The notes beneath the pieces are model-generated. The model was not told the origin of the DNA, searched no databases, and saw only the letters and a list, made by a program, of their open reading frames with translations. From NCBI GenBank assembly GCA_049325275.1, contig JBMOLU010000028.1, forward strand, positions 1 through 64,000: DNA of 64,000 nt, read 5' to 3'. This DNA comes from CAIQJJ01 sp049325275 (lineage in GTDB: Bacteria; Chloroflexota; Anaerolineae; Anaerolineales; UBA4823). Below, one piece after another: positions 1-7,902 of this stretch (its first letter is position 1; each line of letters opens with the position of its first letter). The translations under genes and the position numbers were made by a program.

Positions 1-62
1 GCTGGTTCCAGGGTGCCTTCCGCATCCTCGTCCAGAACGCCTACCCGCCGCTCGTCCCCTAA
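1..62 (+). CDS. C-terminal end of an unidentified protein (partial)
   Basis: The frame starting at base 3 reads WFQGAFRILVQNAYPPLVP and stops with TAA at 60-62. The aromatic and hydrophobic composition is protein-like, and the stop is followed by a clear terminator, so this is probably the tail of a plus-strand gene that begins outside the window. Nothing about its function can be said from 19 residues. Confidence 0.5.
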   Translation, partial: WFQGAFRILVQNAYPPLVP

Positions 63-78
63 GCGGCTGTCCGAAACC

Positions 79-143
79 AGGTGCGACGCACTTTGCCGGC
101 CGGAAACAGCCGTCATCTACCCTGGTGGGAGTGTGTCGCACCT
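79..143. repeat. Imperfect inverted repeat downstream of the first gene
   Basis: AGGTGCGACGCAC at 79-91 is the reverse complement, with one mismatch, of GTGTGTCGCACCT at 131-143. The two 13-base arms enclose 39 bases. It lies between the stop codon at 62 and the terminator at 155. It could be an RNA stem, an operator or a dispersed palindrome; the sequence does not decide. Confidence 0.45.
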
Positions 144-154
144 TACAAACAAGC

Positions 155-192
155 AACGGGCCTTGTTGTGATCAACCACAACAAGGCCCGTT
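155..192 (+). terminator. Strong intrinsic terminator hairpin, probably bidirectional
   Basis: A perfect 16-base stem (155-170 paired with 177-192) with loop ATCAAC is followed by TTGTC on the plus strand. It sits between the plus-strand gene ending at 62 and the convergent minus-strand phosphoesterase ending at 232, so it could serve both. Confidence 0.75.
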
Positions 193-231
193 TGTCACAC
201 CCGTCGCCATAAAACGGGGGCTGTTGAGCGG

Positions 232-969
232 CTAGGTTTCCAGCCACATACTAAACCACGTTTCGAGATTGGGCATATCGCTGGATTGCACGGCAGCCTT
301 CACCGCGGCCATGTCCAGGGGCAGGCGGCGAAACTCCACACCGATGCGCTCTCCCTCCGAACGGACCAACGCATACTCTGCCCAGAAGTACGTGCGCACG
401 TCTTCACCACGCCCCGACCACGGCCGTGCGATAGGGTAGCCCACACTACCAACGCTCACCAACATACTTTTGCGATACAGGCGAAGGAGCTGGGTGTGCG
501 TGTGCCCAAAGGCAATCACATCGTAGCCCCAGTAACCGGCCAGCATGGCCTCGACATCGTCATCGGGCGTGGTTGCCAGCAAGAACGCCTGGTTATCCCG
601 CGGCGTGGCGTGGCAGCAAAACATCTTTTTGCCACCCTCGAGTGGGATTTCGAAAGAAGGCCGGAAAGTTGCCAGGTAGGCGCGGTCGTCCTCACTGAGC
701 AACGCCGCGCACCAGGCAATCACCTTGCCGGGCCAGTTGTCCGGCGGGGGCATCAAGGCCGGGTAGGCAAACTCTTCGTCGTGGTTGCCCATCACACACA
801 GGCAGTCGAGCGCCCGCAAGCGATCGAGCACCTGGCGCGGCTGCGGGCCCAGGGCGAGTACATCGCCCAAGCACACGATCTGGTCGACATCCTGGCGGGC
901 AATATCGGCCAACACCGCATCGAGGGCGATGGCACTGCCGTGAATGTCAGAAATCAGTGCGACTTTCAT
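232..969 (-). CDS. Metallophosphoesterase, YfcE/MPE family
   Basis: The 245-residue protein opens with MKVALISDIHGS, the first metal-binding motif (D-x-H) of calcineurin-like phosphoesterases. GDV and GNHDEE follow around residues 50-80, and HATPRDN and GHTHTQ later. These are the usual metal ligands in the usual order for a YfcE/ApaH-like single-domain enzyme acting on a phosphoester; the substrate is unknown. I placed the start at 969, directly on the family N-terminus, rather than at an in-frame ATG 51 bases upstream that would lie inside the preceding gene. The gap to the upstream gene's stop is a single base, so translation is probably coupled. Confidence 0.85.
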   Translation of the reverse strand: MKVALISDIHGSAIALDAVLADIARQDVDQIVCLGDVLALGPQPRQVLDRLRALDCLCVMGNHDEEFAYPALMPPPDNWPGKVIAWCAALLSEDDRAYLATFRPSFEIPLEGGKKMFCCHATPRDNQAFLLATTPDDDVEAMLAGYWGYDVIAFGHTHTQLLRLYRKSMLVSVGSVGYPIARPWSGRGEDVRTYFWAEYALVRSEGERIGVEFRRLPLDMAAVKAAVQSSDMPNLETWFSMWLET

Positions 970-970
970 C

Positions 971-2887
971 TTATAGCCAGAAGTTCCAATACGCCAGCAT
1001 CCACATCCAGGCCAGGCCACAAAGCGTCAACAACGTATAAAAGATACGCCCGCTCAGCGTCCAGTACTTTTTGATCCAGGCAAGAAGCATGAAAACGGGC
1101 ATAGCGAAAGCGGCCAAGGCCATCAACCAGGGGAGCAGGCCAAGCACGTTCATCAGGGGCACGTCTTCAAAGACGATCCGCGGCACACCGTAGGCCGGGA
1201 TCATATCACTGATCACACCAAGAAAGCCGAGCACAAACGCCAGCAAGCCGAGGGCAAACAGGCCTGCGTTCCAGTGAGCCAGACGCGCCAGGAAAGGCTG
1301 TGCATCCCCCTTGCGCAGGTTGGCAAAGAAACCAACCGGCCAGCGCACGAGGGCAGCCAGGAACAGTGCCAGGGTCACGAACAACAGCAGACCGTTCACC
1401 GCCATACTACCATACCAGGGCGTTTTGATCAAAGCAAACGGCATACTGGGCAAGATATACGCCTGGCCTTCTTCGTCCATGCGATAGACCGCCTGCGTGG
1501 ACGCATTCTCGCGGTTTTGCAGCAGCCCGGGTTCGATCTCCGTGTACTGCTGTGTTTCACCACCCATCGTCAACACCAGATAACCGTCTTCACTCAAGCC
1601 GGCGTTGACCGGTGAGAACAACGAGAAGATTTTTTCGACGGTTGTGTAATTGCTGCGCGAGACGTAGTATTCGCCCAGGTAAGGGGCAATCCTGGCCTCG
1701 AAGTCGGCGGCGGGCGGCGGCGTTACGGCAGCGGTGACGGGATAGTAGCGATCGAGGAAGGCCGCAATCACAGCGCTCCCTACGCCGCCGCCCCCGGCGC
1801 CGTTCGTCGAAACGAACAGTCCTACGTTTTGTTCGGGCAGCAAGAACAGGCCACTGTGGAAAAAGATCGTGTCGCCGCCGTGGGAAATCACGCGCTGGCC
1901 GTTGATGACGTTTTCAAAAAAGCCATACGCCATACCATCGATACGCGGATCATGCGTGAAGAGCTGTCGGTGCATCTGCACGGCGGTGTCTTCTTGTAGT
2001 ATGCGCCGGCCCTCGTACTGGCCGTTTTGTAAGTGGGCGATCATGAACTTCGCCATATCGGTGGCCGGTGCGCTCAGCGAACCCGCCGGGTAAGCCTGTA
2101 CGAACTCAAAATCACCCTGAAGATAACCGCCGTTGACAAAGTTGTACCCGCCCGACATGTGGATCGCCAGGTTGTCAGGCAGCGGCTGGCGGAAGGTGCT
2201 GTCTGCCATCCCCAACGGTTCGAAAACGTTCTGCTCGACGTAAGCATAGAACGGCACGCCCGCAACGCGCTCCACAATGTAGCCGGCCAAAGCGGTGCCA
2301 TAGTTGGAATAAGCGCCCAACTCGCCGGGTGGGAAAACCCGCGCCGGGAGATGTTCCTTGAGGTACGTGTCAAGCGGATTCATGGCATCCGCTTGCAAAA
2401 CGAACAGGCCGTTGGAGGTGTCCTCGAAGCCGGGCGTGTGCGCCATAAGGTGCTTGAGGGTGATCGGCTCCGGGAAAGTGGCCGGGATGGTGAAATCAAG
2501 GTAGGTGTTAATGTCGGCGTCGAGATCGAGCTTCCCCTGCTCGAAAAGCTGCATCACCGACGTCCAGACGAAGAGCTTGGAGATCGAGCCAGGCCGGAAC
2601 AGCGTACGGGCCGGGTCGACCGGCGTCAACGTATCCCGGTCGGCGTATCCATAGCCTTTCGCCAGCATCAAAGCACCATCCCGGACAACAGCCACCACAG
2701 CGCCCGGAACGTGGTTTTCCGACATCTGAGCGCTCATCACACCATCCAGAAAAGCTTCCAGTTCGGCAGGATCGGTGGGACCGGCAACCAGCGCGGCTGC
2801 CTGCGCCCGCAAACCGGGCACAAGCAAGGCCGCCACATACGTGAGTACCAACAAGAAACGAGCGATTCGAAGAAGTGCTGTGTTCAT
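971..2887 (-). CDS. Membrane-anchored serine hydrolase of the beta-lactamase / class C penicillin-binding protein family
   Basis: The 638-residue protein has an N-terminal hydrophobic segment (about 8-32), a beta-lactamase-type domain (about 40-390), a linker domain, and about four C-terminal membrane segments (about 495-635). The catalytic motifs are visible: SISK (101-104, nucleophile S101), YSN (193-195) and HGG (336-338) in place of KTG, as is common in the class C/EstB/Pab87-like group. Proteins of this build are usually D-aminopeptidases, esterases or peptidases rather than true beta-lactamases. It is first in a run with the phosphoesterase downstream; a purine-rich AAAGGA lies before the start. 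Confidence 0.85.
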   Translation of the reverse strand: MNTALLRIARFLLVLTYVAALLVPGLRAQAAALVAGPTDPAELEAFLDGVMSAQMSENHVPGAVVAVVRDGALMLAKGYGYADRDTLTPVDPARTLFRPGSISKLFVWTSVMQLFEQGKLDLDADINTYLDFTIPATFPEPITLKHLMAHTPGFEDTSNGLFVLQADAMNPLDTYLKEHLPARVFPPGELGAYSNYGTALAGYIVERVAGVPFYAYVEQNVFEPLGMADSTFRQPLPDNLAIHMSGGYNFVNGGYLQGDFEFVQAYPAGSLSAPATDMAKFMIAHLQNGQYEGRRILQEDTAVQMHRQLFTHDPRIDGMAYGFFENVINGQRVISHGGDTIFFHSGLFLLPEQNVGLFVSTNGAGGGGVGSAVIAAFLDRYYPVTAAVTPPPAADFEARIAPYLGEYYVSRSNYTTVEKIFSLFSPVNAGLSEDGYLVLTMGGETQQYTEIEPGLLQNRENASTQAVYRMDEEGQAYILPSMPFALIKTPWYGSMAVNGLLLFVTLALFLAALVRWPVGFFANLRKGDAQPFLARLAHWNAGLFALGLLAFVLGFLGVISDMIPAYGVPRIVFEDVPLMNVLGLLPWLMALAAFAMPVFMLLAWIKKYWTLSGRIFYTLLTLCGLAWMWMLAYWNFWL

Positions 2888-2899
2888 CAGTTTTTCCTT

Positions 2900-3202
2900 T
2901 TACGTTTTTTCAGTATCCGCAAACAAGCGTTTGAACCCCGGGTAGGCCGTCAGCGGAATCAAGTCGAATGCAATCAAACCTTCCCGTACGAAGGGCAGGG
3001 TTGCCAGGGCAGCCTGCGCATCGGCGGTGCTGGCACATTCTAACACGAGCACAGCCTCATCCCGATCGGCGCGGAAATACAACTCGCGGATCAGCCCGGC
3101 CTGGTACAGTTCCCAGGCACGGCGAGCCTCGGCCCCGGCAAAGTGTTGAAATTGTTCGCCACTCGCACCCTCAAGTTCGCGTTCCAGCGCCAGGATTTTC
3201 AT
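2900..3202 (-). CDS. Small muconolactone isomerase-like (dimeric alpha/beta barrel type) protein
   Basis: This 100-residue protein begins MKILALERE and has the beta-alpha-beta-beta-alpha-beta layout of ferredoxin-like dimeric barrels. Its middle (AWELYQAGLIRELYFRAD) resembles muconolactone isomerase/YCII-like stand-alone domains that meter small aromatic or lactone substrates. GGAGG lies eight bases before the ATG. It sits 6 bases from crtI and 12 from the serine hydrolase, all on the same strand, so it is likely co-transcribed. No catalytic residue is recognised and the function is not known. Confidence 0.7.
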   Translation of the reverse strand: MKILALERELEGASGEQFQHFAGAEARRAWELYQAGLIRELYFRADRDEAVLVLECASTADAQAALATLPFVREGLIAFDLIPLTAYPGFKRLFADTEKT

Positions 3203-3208
3203 TTCACA

Positions 3209-4699
3209 TCAGCCTCCAAAGTCTTCCAACATTCGGGTAGCCGCATGACGGGCGGAGATTAGCGCCGTCGGCATTCCGGTGCCGGGATGTGTGCTGGCGC
3301 CGACAAAGTACAGGTTGCGGTAACGGGCATGGCGGCTGCCGGGGCGAAAATACCCTAACTGCGTCAAGTTATGGCACAGTCCGTGCGTGGAACCTTTGAC
3401 CAGGTTATAGCGCTTGCGCCAGGAAATCGGCGTAAAGCAGGTTTCGAATTTGATGTGCGCTTCGAGATCGGTGACACCGAGAAGACGCAGACGGCGGAAG
3501 ATGGCCTGGCGGGCCGCTTCGATCAGGGCCTTCCAGTCTTGATCTTCACGTGCGTTCATGTGGCCGACCGGGACGATGCCGATCAACGTGTCCTCGCCGG
3601 CAGGCGCCATGGCGGGATCGAGGCGAGCCGGGGCGTGGACGTACAGGCTGGGATTAGCAGGGATGGTCAGGTCACGGATGATTTCATCGAAGTTGGCGCG
3701 ATAGTCTTCTGCCAGGAAGAGTGTATGCGCGCCGAGCTGCTCGTAGGGTTTGTCCACACCCCAAAAGAAACTGATCACCGAACAGGAGTAGCGTTTGTGC
3801 GCCAGACGTTCAGCCTGCCCGTCTTCGGGCAACAGCTTCTGGTAAACGTACGGCAGGTCGGCGTTGGCCAGAACGCTGTCGGCTTCCAGGCGTTTGCCGT
3901 CGTCGAGGAGAACGCCCCGTGCGCGGTTGCCGTTGACATCAATTTGCTCGACGGCGGTATCGTAAACGAATTCCACACCGGCCTGCAAGGCAAGCTCGAC
4001 CAGGGCTTCGGTAACGCGATACATCCCTCCCTTCGGATACCAGACCCCGTGTGCCATTTCGGTGTAAGGCATCATCGAAAAGGTGGCCGGCGCCTCGAAC
4101 GGGCTGAGGCCCATATAAACATCCTGGAATGTAAAAGCCGACCGCAGGCGCGGCGCGTCGAAATAGGCGGCCATGTGGCTGTAGTGCCTGGAGAGTGGCT
4201 TCAGGCTGAAGAGCAGCGGCAGGTTGCGTGGGTGAAAGAACTGGCCGGCGGTGCGAAATTCGCGGTTGACCAGGTGCTTCATTGCCTCGCGGTAGTGGCG
4301 GTGGCCTTCGTCCATGTAGCGCAAATACCCCTGGAAGCTGTCCGGTTCGATGGCTTCCAATTGCTCTTGCATGGACTTCATATCCGAGGTCAGCGACAAA
4401 CGGCTGCCGTCGTCGAAAACCAGGTGGTAGGTAGGGTCCACGCGCTGCAAATCGAGCATTTCGTCGACCGAAGCATTCAGGGAAGCGAACTCATCCCGAT
4501 AGACATGCGGCATGATGTACAGCGTGGGACCTGTATCGAAGTGATGGCCCTCGCGGCTGATACGATCGCAGCGCCCGCCGGGCCGGGCGTTCTTTTCGAC
4601 CACTGTAACGTGTACGCCGTGCTGCGCCAGGCGCGCTGCGGCTGCGATTCCACCCAACCCGGCCCCAATGACAACTGCGGATTTTGATTTTTGAACCAT
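3209..4699 (-). CDS. crtI: Phytoene desaturase / carotenoid dehydrogenase
   Basis: The 496-residue flavoprotein carries the N-terminal FAD-binding dinucleotide fold GAGLGG (12-17), then VVEKNARPGGR and FDTGPTL, the hallmark start of CrtI-type desaturases. The family C-terminal signature FVGASTHPGTGMPTALIS is also present. It would introduce double bases into phytoene at the membrane. Length and motifs are full. It lies 7 bases after crtB, so the two form the minimal C40 carotenoid unit. Whether the product is lycopene, neurosporene or a C30 compound cannot be told. Confidence 0.92.
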   Translation of the reverse strand: MVQKSKSAVVIGAGLGGIAAAARLAQHGVHVTVVEKNARPGGRCDRISREGHHFDTGPTLYIMPHVYRDEFASLNASVDEMLDLQRVDPTYHLVFDDGSRLSLTSDMKSMQEQLEAIEPDSFQGYLRYMDEGHRHYREAMKHLVNREFRTAGQFFHPRNLPLLFSLKPLSRHYSHMAAYFDAPRLRSAFTFQDVYMGLSPFEAPATFSMMPYTEMAHGVWYPKGGMYRVTEALVELALQAGVEFVYDTAVEQIDVNGNRARGVLLDDGKRLEADSVLANADLPYVYQKLLPEDGQAERLAHKRYSCSVISFFWGVDKPYEQLGAHTLFLAEDYRANFDEIIRDLTIPANPSLYVHAPARLDPAMAPAGEDTLIGIVPVGHMNAREDQDWKALIEAARQAIFRRLRLLGVTDLEAHIKFETCFTPISWRKRYNLVKGSTHGLCHNLTQLGYFRPGSRHARYRNLYFVGASTHPGTGMPTALISARHAATRMLEDFGG

Positions 4700-4706
4700 C
4701 TTTCTC

Positions 4707-5630
4707 TTACCTTGCCGATACGGCCGACGAGATGGCGCCCACCGGGTGACAGTTAACGGCCATCCAACATGCCGTTAAAAACATTTGCAGCGCCTGTGAA
4801 GCGTGTTTACGCTCCGTATAGCCGGTGCGTAGCAGATAACCTTCACGTTCGATCGCATCCAGGATACCTTCGAAACGCAGCATGTAGGCGTACCCGGCCA
4901 TGCGGCAGCGTAAGCTTTCGACTCGAACGAGATAGGATTTTCCGGCCGCAAAGCAGGCACGCGCTTCTTGAACGCGGCTTTTAACCCAATCCCGATAGGC
5001 CGGGCTGGCTACGTCCCAGGGTGCAATCCCGTGTGCGGCAACCACTTCTTGGGGAATGTTGTAGTAGCCGGCTTGTGCGTCTTCGACGGCGTCGCGCAGC
5101 ATGTGAGCGATGTGAGCGCCGGTGGCGGCCAGGTAACGGAAACGGTTGTGGGGAGAAGCGCTATCGTGACCGATAAAGTAGTGAAGCGCTTCGGTGACGG
5201 ATACAGCCAACCAGTGGGTATACTCGTTCAGCTCAGCCTGTGAAATCAGCCGCCCGCGGCGCTCGGCATCGAAGACCATGACGGCCATCATATTGTGAAT
5301 GTAGGCCTGCAACCCGCTGTTCTTCTCTCTATCGCCGGCGACCAGATCCGCCAGAAACTGCTCTTCAGCACACAAGGTGCCGGGGGTCTCCCGGCAGTAC
5401 AGGCTTTCCATCAACGCCTGCTGGCGCCGGACAAAGGCCAGGCGTTGGGTGCGGTCGCCGGTTTGCCGGTCGAGCCAATCATCGACCCAACGGAAATAAG
5501 CGTACGCGCGGTACGCATCACGTATTCGTTGCGGGTCGACGAGAAAACGCACGGTGTAGTAGGTCTGTTTGCTGGCCGCATGTGTAATGGCTGCCGCCAA
5601 TCTTCGGTTCGAACGTAACACAGGATTCAT
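4707..5630 (-). CDS. crtB: Phytoene/squalene synthase family protein
   Basis: The 307-residue protein condenses two prenyl diphosphates, most likely geranylgeranyl diphosphate to phytoene given the adjacent desaturase. The first Asp-rich motif (FRWVDDWLD) and the second (LRDAVEDAQAGYYNIPQE) both bind the diphosphate-magnesium cluster and are intact. I chose the ATG at 5630 because GAGG precedes it at good spacing and the family begins about 20 residues before the first helix. An in-frame ATG at 5708 would add 26 residues with no family resemblance. It is the first gene of the crtB-crtI run. Confidence 0.88.
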   Translation of the reverse strand: MNPVLRSNRRLAAAITHAASKQTYYTVRFLVDPQRIRDAYRAYAYFRWVDDWLDRQTGDRTQRLAFVRRQQALMESLYCRETPGTLCAEEQFLADLVAGDREKNSGLQAYIHNMMAVMVFDAERRGRLISQAELNEYTHWLAVSVTEALHYFIGHDSASPHNRFRYLAATGAHIAHMLRDAVEDAQAGYYNIPQEVVAAHGIAPWDVASPAYRDWVKSRVQEARACFAAGKSYLVRVESLRCRMAGYAYMLRFEGILDAIEREGYLLRTGYTERKHASQALQMFLTACWMAVNCHPVGAISSAVSAR

Positions 5631-5794
5631 CACATGCCTCGGTATACAAAGTTTGATAAGGTAAAAGCCGCATCTATACACTTCATCTTTACGGGAAAAA
5701 CTGCGCAAAGGTTGCTACTTCGGCTGCATTAACTATCAAAGAACACGTCAATCATAACGGCCAGGCGCCCGGCCTCCCCCCTTCGCAGGATGAG

Positions 5795-5955
5795 TTTCGG
5801 CCTGTCCGGACGGACAGGTTGCGGTTTCAACGGCCAGAGAACACCTGAGGTAGCCGGCACGCGGCGCCTGATAAATCAGGATCAGGCTACATCTGCTTGA
5901 AGCTGGGTGTATCCAGCATAGTTTGACAGCCCGGACATGAATGTCCGGGCGGCTG
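5795..5955. other. Structured non-coding stretch with three hairpins
   Basis: No convincing gene lies in 5631-6215. The first half holds three good hairpins. CCTGTCCG (5801-5808) pairs with 5811-5818. A compound structure closes GTAGCC (5850-5855) on GGCTAC (5885-5890) around an inner CCTGAT/ATCAGG stem (5867-5880). A perfect 10-base stem GCCCGGACAT (5929-5938) pairs with 5941-5950. They lie upstream of crtB on one strand and upstream of the 6045 promoter on the other. They could be a regulatory leader, operators or a decayed repeat. Confidence 0.4.
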
Positions 5956-5985
5956 GATTCATTACCCGTTCTTAAAATAACGATA

Positions 5986-6009
5986 GCTCTTCCGGCTTAG
6001 CCGGGAAAG
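5986..6009. repeat. Partial copy of the CTCTTCCGGCTT-type repeat
   Basis: GCTCTTCCGGCTTAGCCGGG followed by AAAG closely matches the left end of the elements at 34100 and 49863. The right-hand part (AACCCGGAAGAC in the other copies) is not recognisable here, so it is a partial or diverged copy. Confidence 0.45.
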
Positions 6010-6044
6010 ATGCACGAATTCTTCCTCTCAATCCATCTCCTGTC

Positions 6045-6072
6045 TTGACAGGCAGAACATACGATCTATAAT
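6045..6072 (+). promoter_or_regulatory. Consensus sigma-70-type promoter
   Basis: TTGACA (6045-6050) and TATAAT (6067-6072), separated by 16 bases, match the consensus perfectly. The start of transcription would fall near 6080, leaving a leader of about 135 bases before the gene at 6216. The leader contains a possible short stem (GGTTAT 6159-6164 with ATAACC 6183-6188). This is the only strong promoter seen ahead of the 18-kb plus-strand run. Confidence 0.75.
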
Positions 6073-6215
6073 TGGCCCGGATGTCCTTTCCTGCCGTAAC
6101 CTATCCAGGTAGACAGGGAACATCTGACCGACAGAGGGGTTTATTCTTAGAACAAATAGGTTATCTTTATCGGTAGGAATCAATAACCGCTTGCCTTTTC
6201 AGGAGGAACTATCTC

Positions 6216-7355
6216 ATGGAACGCCCTGCTCGTCTCGTGCTCGAAAACGTGCCCCAGGTGAAATTTTACGATGGCGGCTCACGCTGCCCGGAGGATATCT
6301 GCCTGCCCTCGGTGCTGCGCGCCATCACCGAATACACCGACGACCCCGACTATGGCTGCAACAAGTGCCGCGCAAAGAACCCGAACTGCCAGGTATCCTG
6401 CTCGTATGCTTTCTTCGTTGGGGTCACCGGCGCGGCCTTTTACATCTCGTGGAAGGACGGCTGGCACGAGGACAACCAGGCGCACTTTTACCTGGATGCC
6501 GATGCCGGCGCCATGGAGAGAAATGCCTTCAAGGCCATGGGGTATTCGTTCGAGTGGTTGATGCCTGAACAGCGCGAGCAGTTCGTCCCCCGCATTGCGG
6601 CGAGTTTACAGCGCGGCATGCCCGTCATCTGCCACGGTATCATCGGCCCACCGGAAGCCGGTTTGATCACCGGCTACGACGATGACGGTGAGACGATCTT
6701 GGGGTGGAGCTTTTTCCAGAATTTCGAACCCGGCATCGAAACCGAAGCGCCCGGTTACTATCGCAAAAAAGACTGGGCCAAAGACGTTCAATCCATCTTG
6801 ATCGTCGGCGAGAAAGGCCCGCGCCCGCCGCTCAAAGAAACCTACCGCGCCGCCCTGGAATTTGCCTTGAAGGTGATCCGCACTCCGATGGTACGCCCCG
6901 AAGCGGATGCCCCGGAATGGTACCGGCACCGCCACAACGGTCTGGCGGCCTACGATGCCTGGATCGCCCATCTTCTCGACGACAAAAACTTCCCGGCCGG
7001 TGACGAAACAGCGCTGCGCCGGCACTTCGAAGTCCACGATCACATGGTGGGTATGGTCGCCGAGGCGCGCTGGTACGGCTCGCAGTTCCTGGTGGGCATG
7101 ACGGAGCAGACGGATGTACACGTCCACCGGGATGCGATCGAACCGCTCTTGCATGCCGCAGCCTTGTATGCAGGCGACCATGAATTGATGTGGAAACTGT
7201 GGGATCTGGCCGGCGGCATCGGAAACGCTGAAGGTTGGAAGCTATTTACCGACCCGGCCGTACGCCGGCAAATGGTCCCGCTGCTGCAAGAAACGCAGCG
7301 CAAAGATCGCGCTGCAGCCGAGTATCTCGAGATAGCCCTGTCTCACTGGCATTAA
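6216..7355 (+). CDS. BtrH/C39-like papain-fold protein with a cysteine cluster
   Basis: The 379-residue protein starts after a good AGGAGGA site. Its N-terminal half resembles papain-like proteins of the BtrH type: LPSVLRAITEY, CSYAFFVGVTG, then RGMPVICHGIIGPPEAGLITGYD and ILGWSFF. These recall the substrate-positioning and GYD segments of C39-like folds. A compact cluster of four cysteines (C-x2-C-x6-C-x3-C, about residues 49-63) is unusual for that fold and could bind metal. The C-terminal third is helical with no recognised domain. It is the first gene behind the consensus promoter. The family assignment is by resemblance only; the enzymatic role is unknown. Confidence 0.6.
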   Translation: MERPARLVLENVPQVKFYDGGSRCPEDICLPSVLRAITEYTDDPDYGCNKCRAKNPNCQVSCSYAFFVGVTGAAFYISWKDGWHEDNQAHFYLDADAGAMERNAFKAMGYSFEWLMPEQREQFVPRIAASLQRGMPVICHGIIGPPEAGLITGYDDDGETILGWSFFQNFEPGIETEAPGYYRKKDWAKDVQSILIVGEKGPRPPLKETYRAALEFALKVIRTPMVRPEADAPEWYRHRHNGLAAYDAWIAHLLDDKNFPAGDETALRRHFEVHDHMVGMVAEARWYGSQFLVGMTEQTDVHVHRDAIEPLLHAAALYAGDHELMWKLWDLAGGIGNAEGWKLFTDPAVRRQMVPLLQETQRKDRAAAEYLEIALSHWH

Positions 7356-7410
7356 CGGCCCACCCGCGCCAAGGCTCCGGGTCAAACCAATCACAAGAAA
7401 GGAAAACATC

Positions 7411-7896
7411 ATGTCTGCCCGTACCGATACGACGTTGTTTGTGCGCATTATCGAATTGCCTGCGGTCAAGATGGCCCGTTCGGGCCAGGGGGACCTGAAT
7501 GCGTTCGACCGGTGGTGGTCGGCTCTCGCCGCGCAGGACAAAAGCAGCCTGTTTCCGAAGGATTTCCTGTGGTTCAACGCAGCGTTGGGTTGTTTCGAAT
7601 GGCTATACGCGATCCCAGGGGAACTGGAGGATACCGGAGGCTACGAAGTGTTCGATTTTCCGGGTGGTTTATACGCCGTCGCCGCCTGCCAGGACAACGA
7701 TGCGGAGGTCGAAAAAACCAACCGCCTGATTCACGAATGGATCGCCCGTAGCGAAGTCTTTACCGAGGAGACCAACTCCGGCGGCCAAAACCCGCGCTAC
7801 GACATGGGGCACGTCATTACGCCGCCACAGGCGAAGGAAATGATGGGGTACGGACAGATGGATTTGTTCGTGCCGATCGCCTACCGCGAACGCTAA
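7411..7896 (+). CDS. GyrI-like / effector-binding domain protein
   Basis: This 161-residue stand-alone domain has the pattern of the GyrI-like (AraC effector-binding/SOUL-related) fold. The pieces are an N-terminal strand (VRIIELPAVKMARSGQG), the central WFNAALGCFEW/GYEVFDFPGGLYAVAAC and a C-terminal DLFVPI strand. The fold binds small hydrophobic or cationic ligands and can sequester gyrase inhibitors or act as a hydrolase. There is no DNA-binding domain. AAAGGAAAA precedes the start, and the next gene begins six bases after the stop. Confidence 0.72.
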   Translation: MSARTDTTLFVRIIELPAVKMARSGQGDLNAFDRWWSALAAQDKSSLFPKDFLWFNAALGCFEWLYAIPGELEDTGGYEVFDFPGGLYAVAACQDNDAEVEKTNRLIHEWIARSEVFTEETNSGGQNPRYDMGHVITPPQAKEMMGYGQMDLFVPIAYRER

Positions 7897-7902
7897 GCCA
7901 GC

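Noticed and set aside
971..2887. True class C beta-lactamase
   Set aside because: The third motif is HGG rather than KTG and there are four C-terminal membrane segments, so an esterase or peptidase-type member is more likely.
3371..4687. Long plus-strand open frame opposite crtI
   Set aside because: It is a GC-rich antisense shadow: its residues are Arg/Gly/Val/Gln-rich with no family pattern, while crtI on the other strand is complete.
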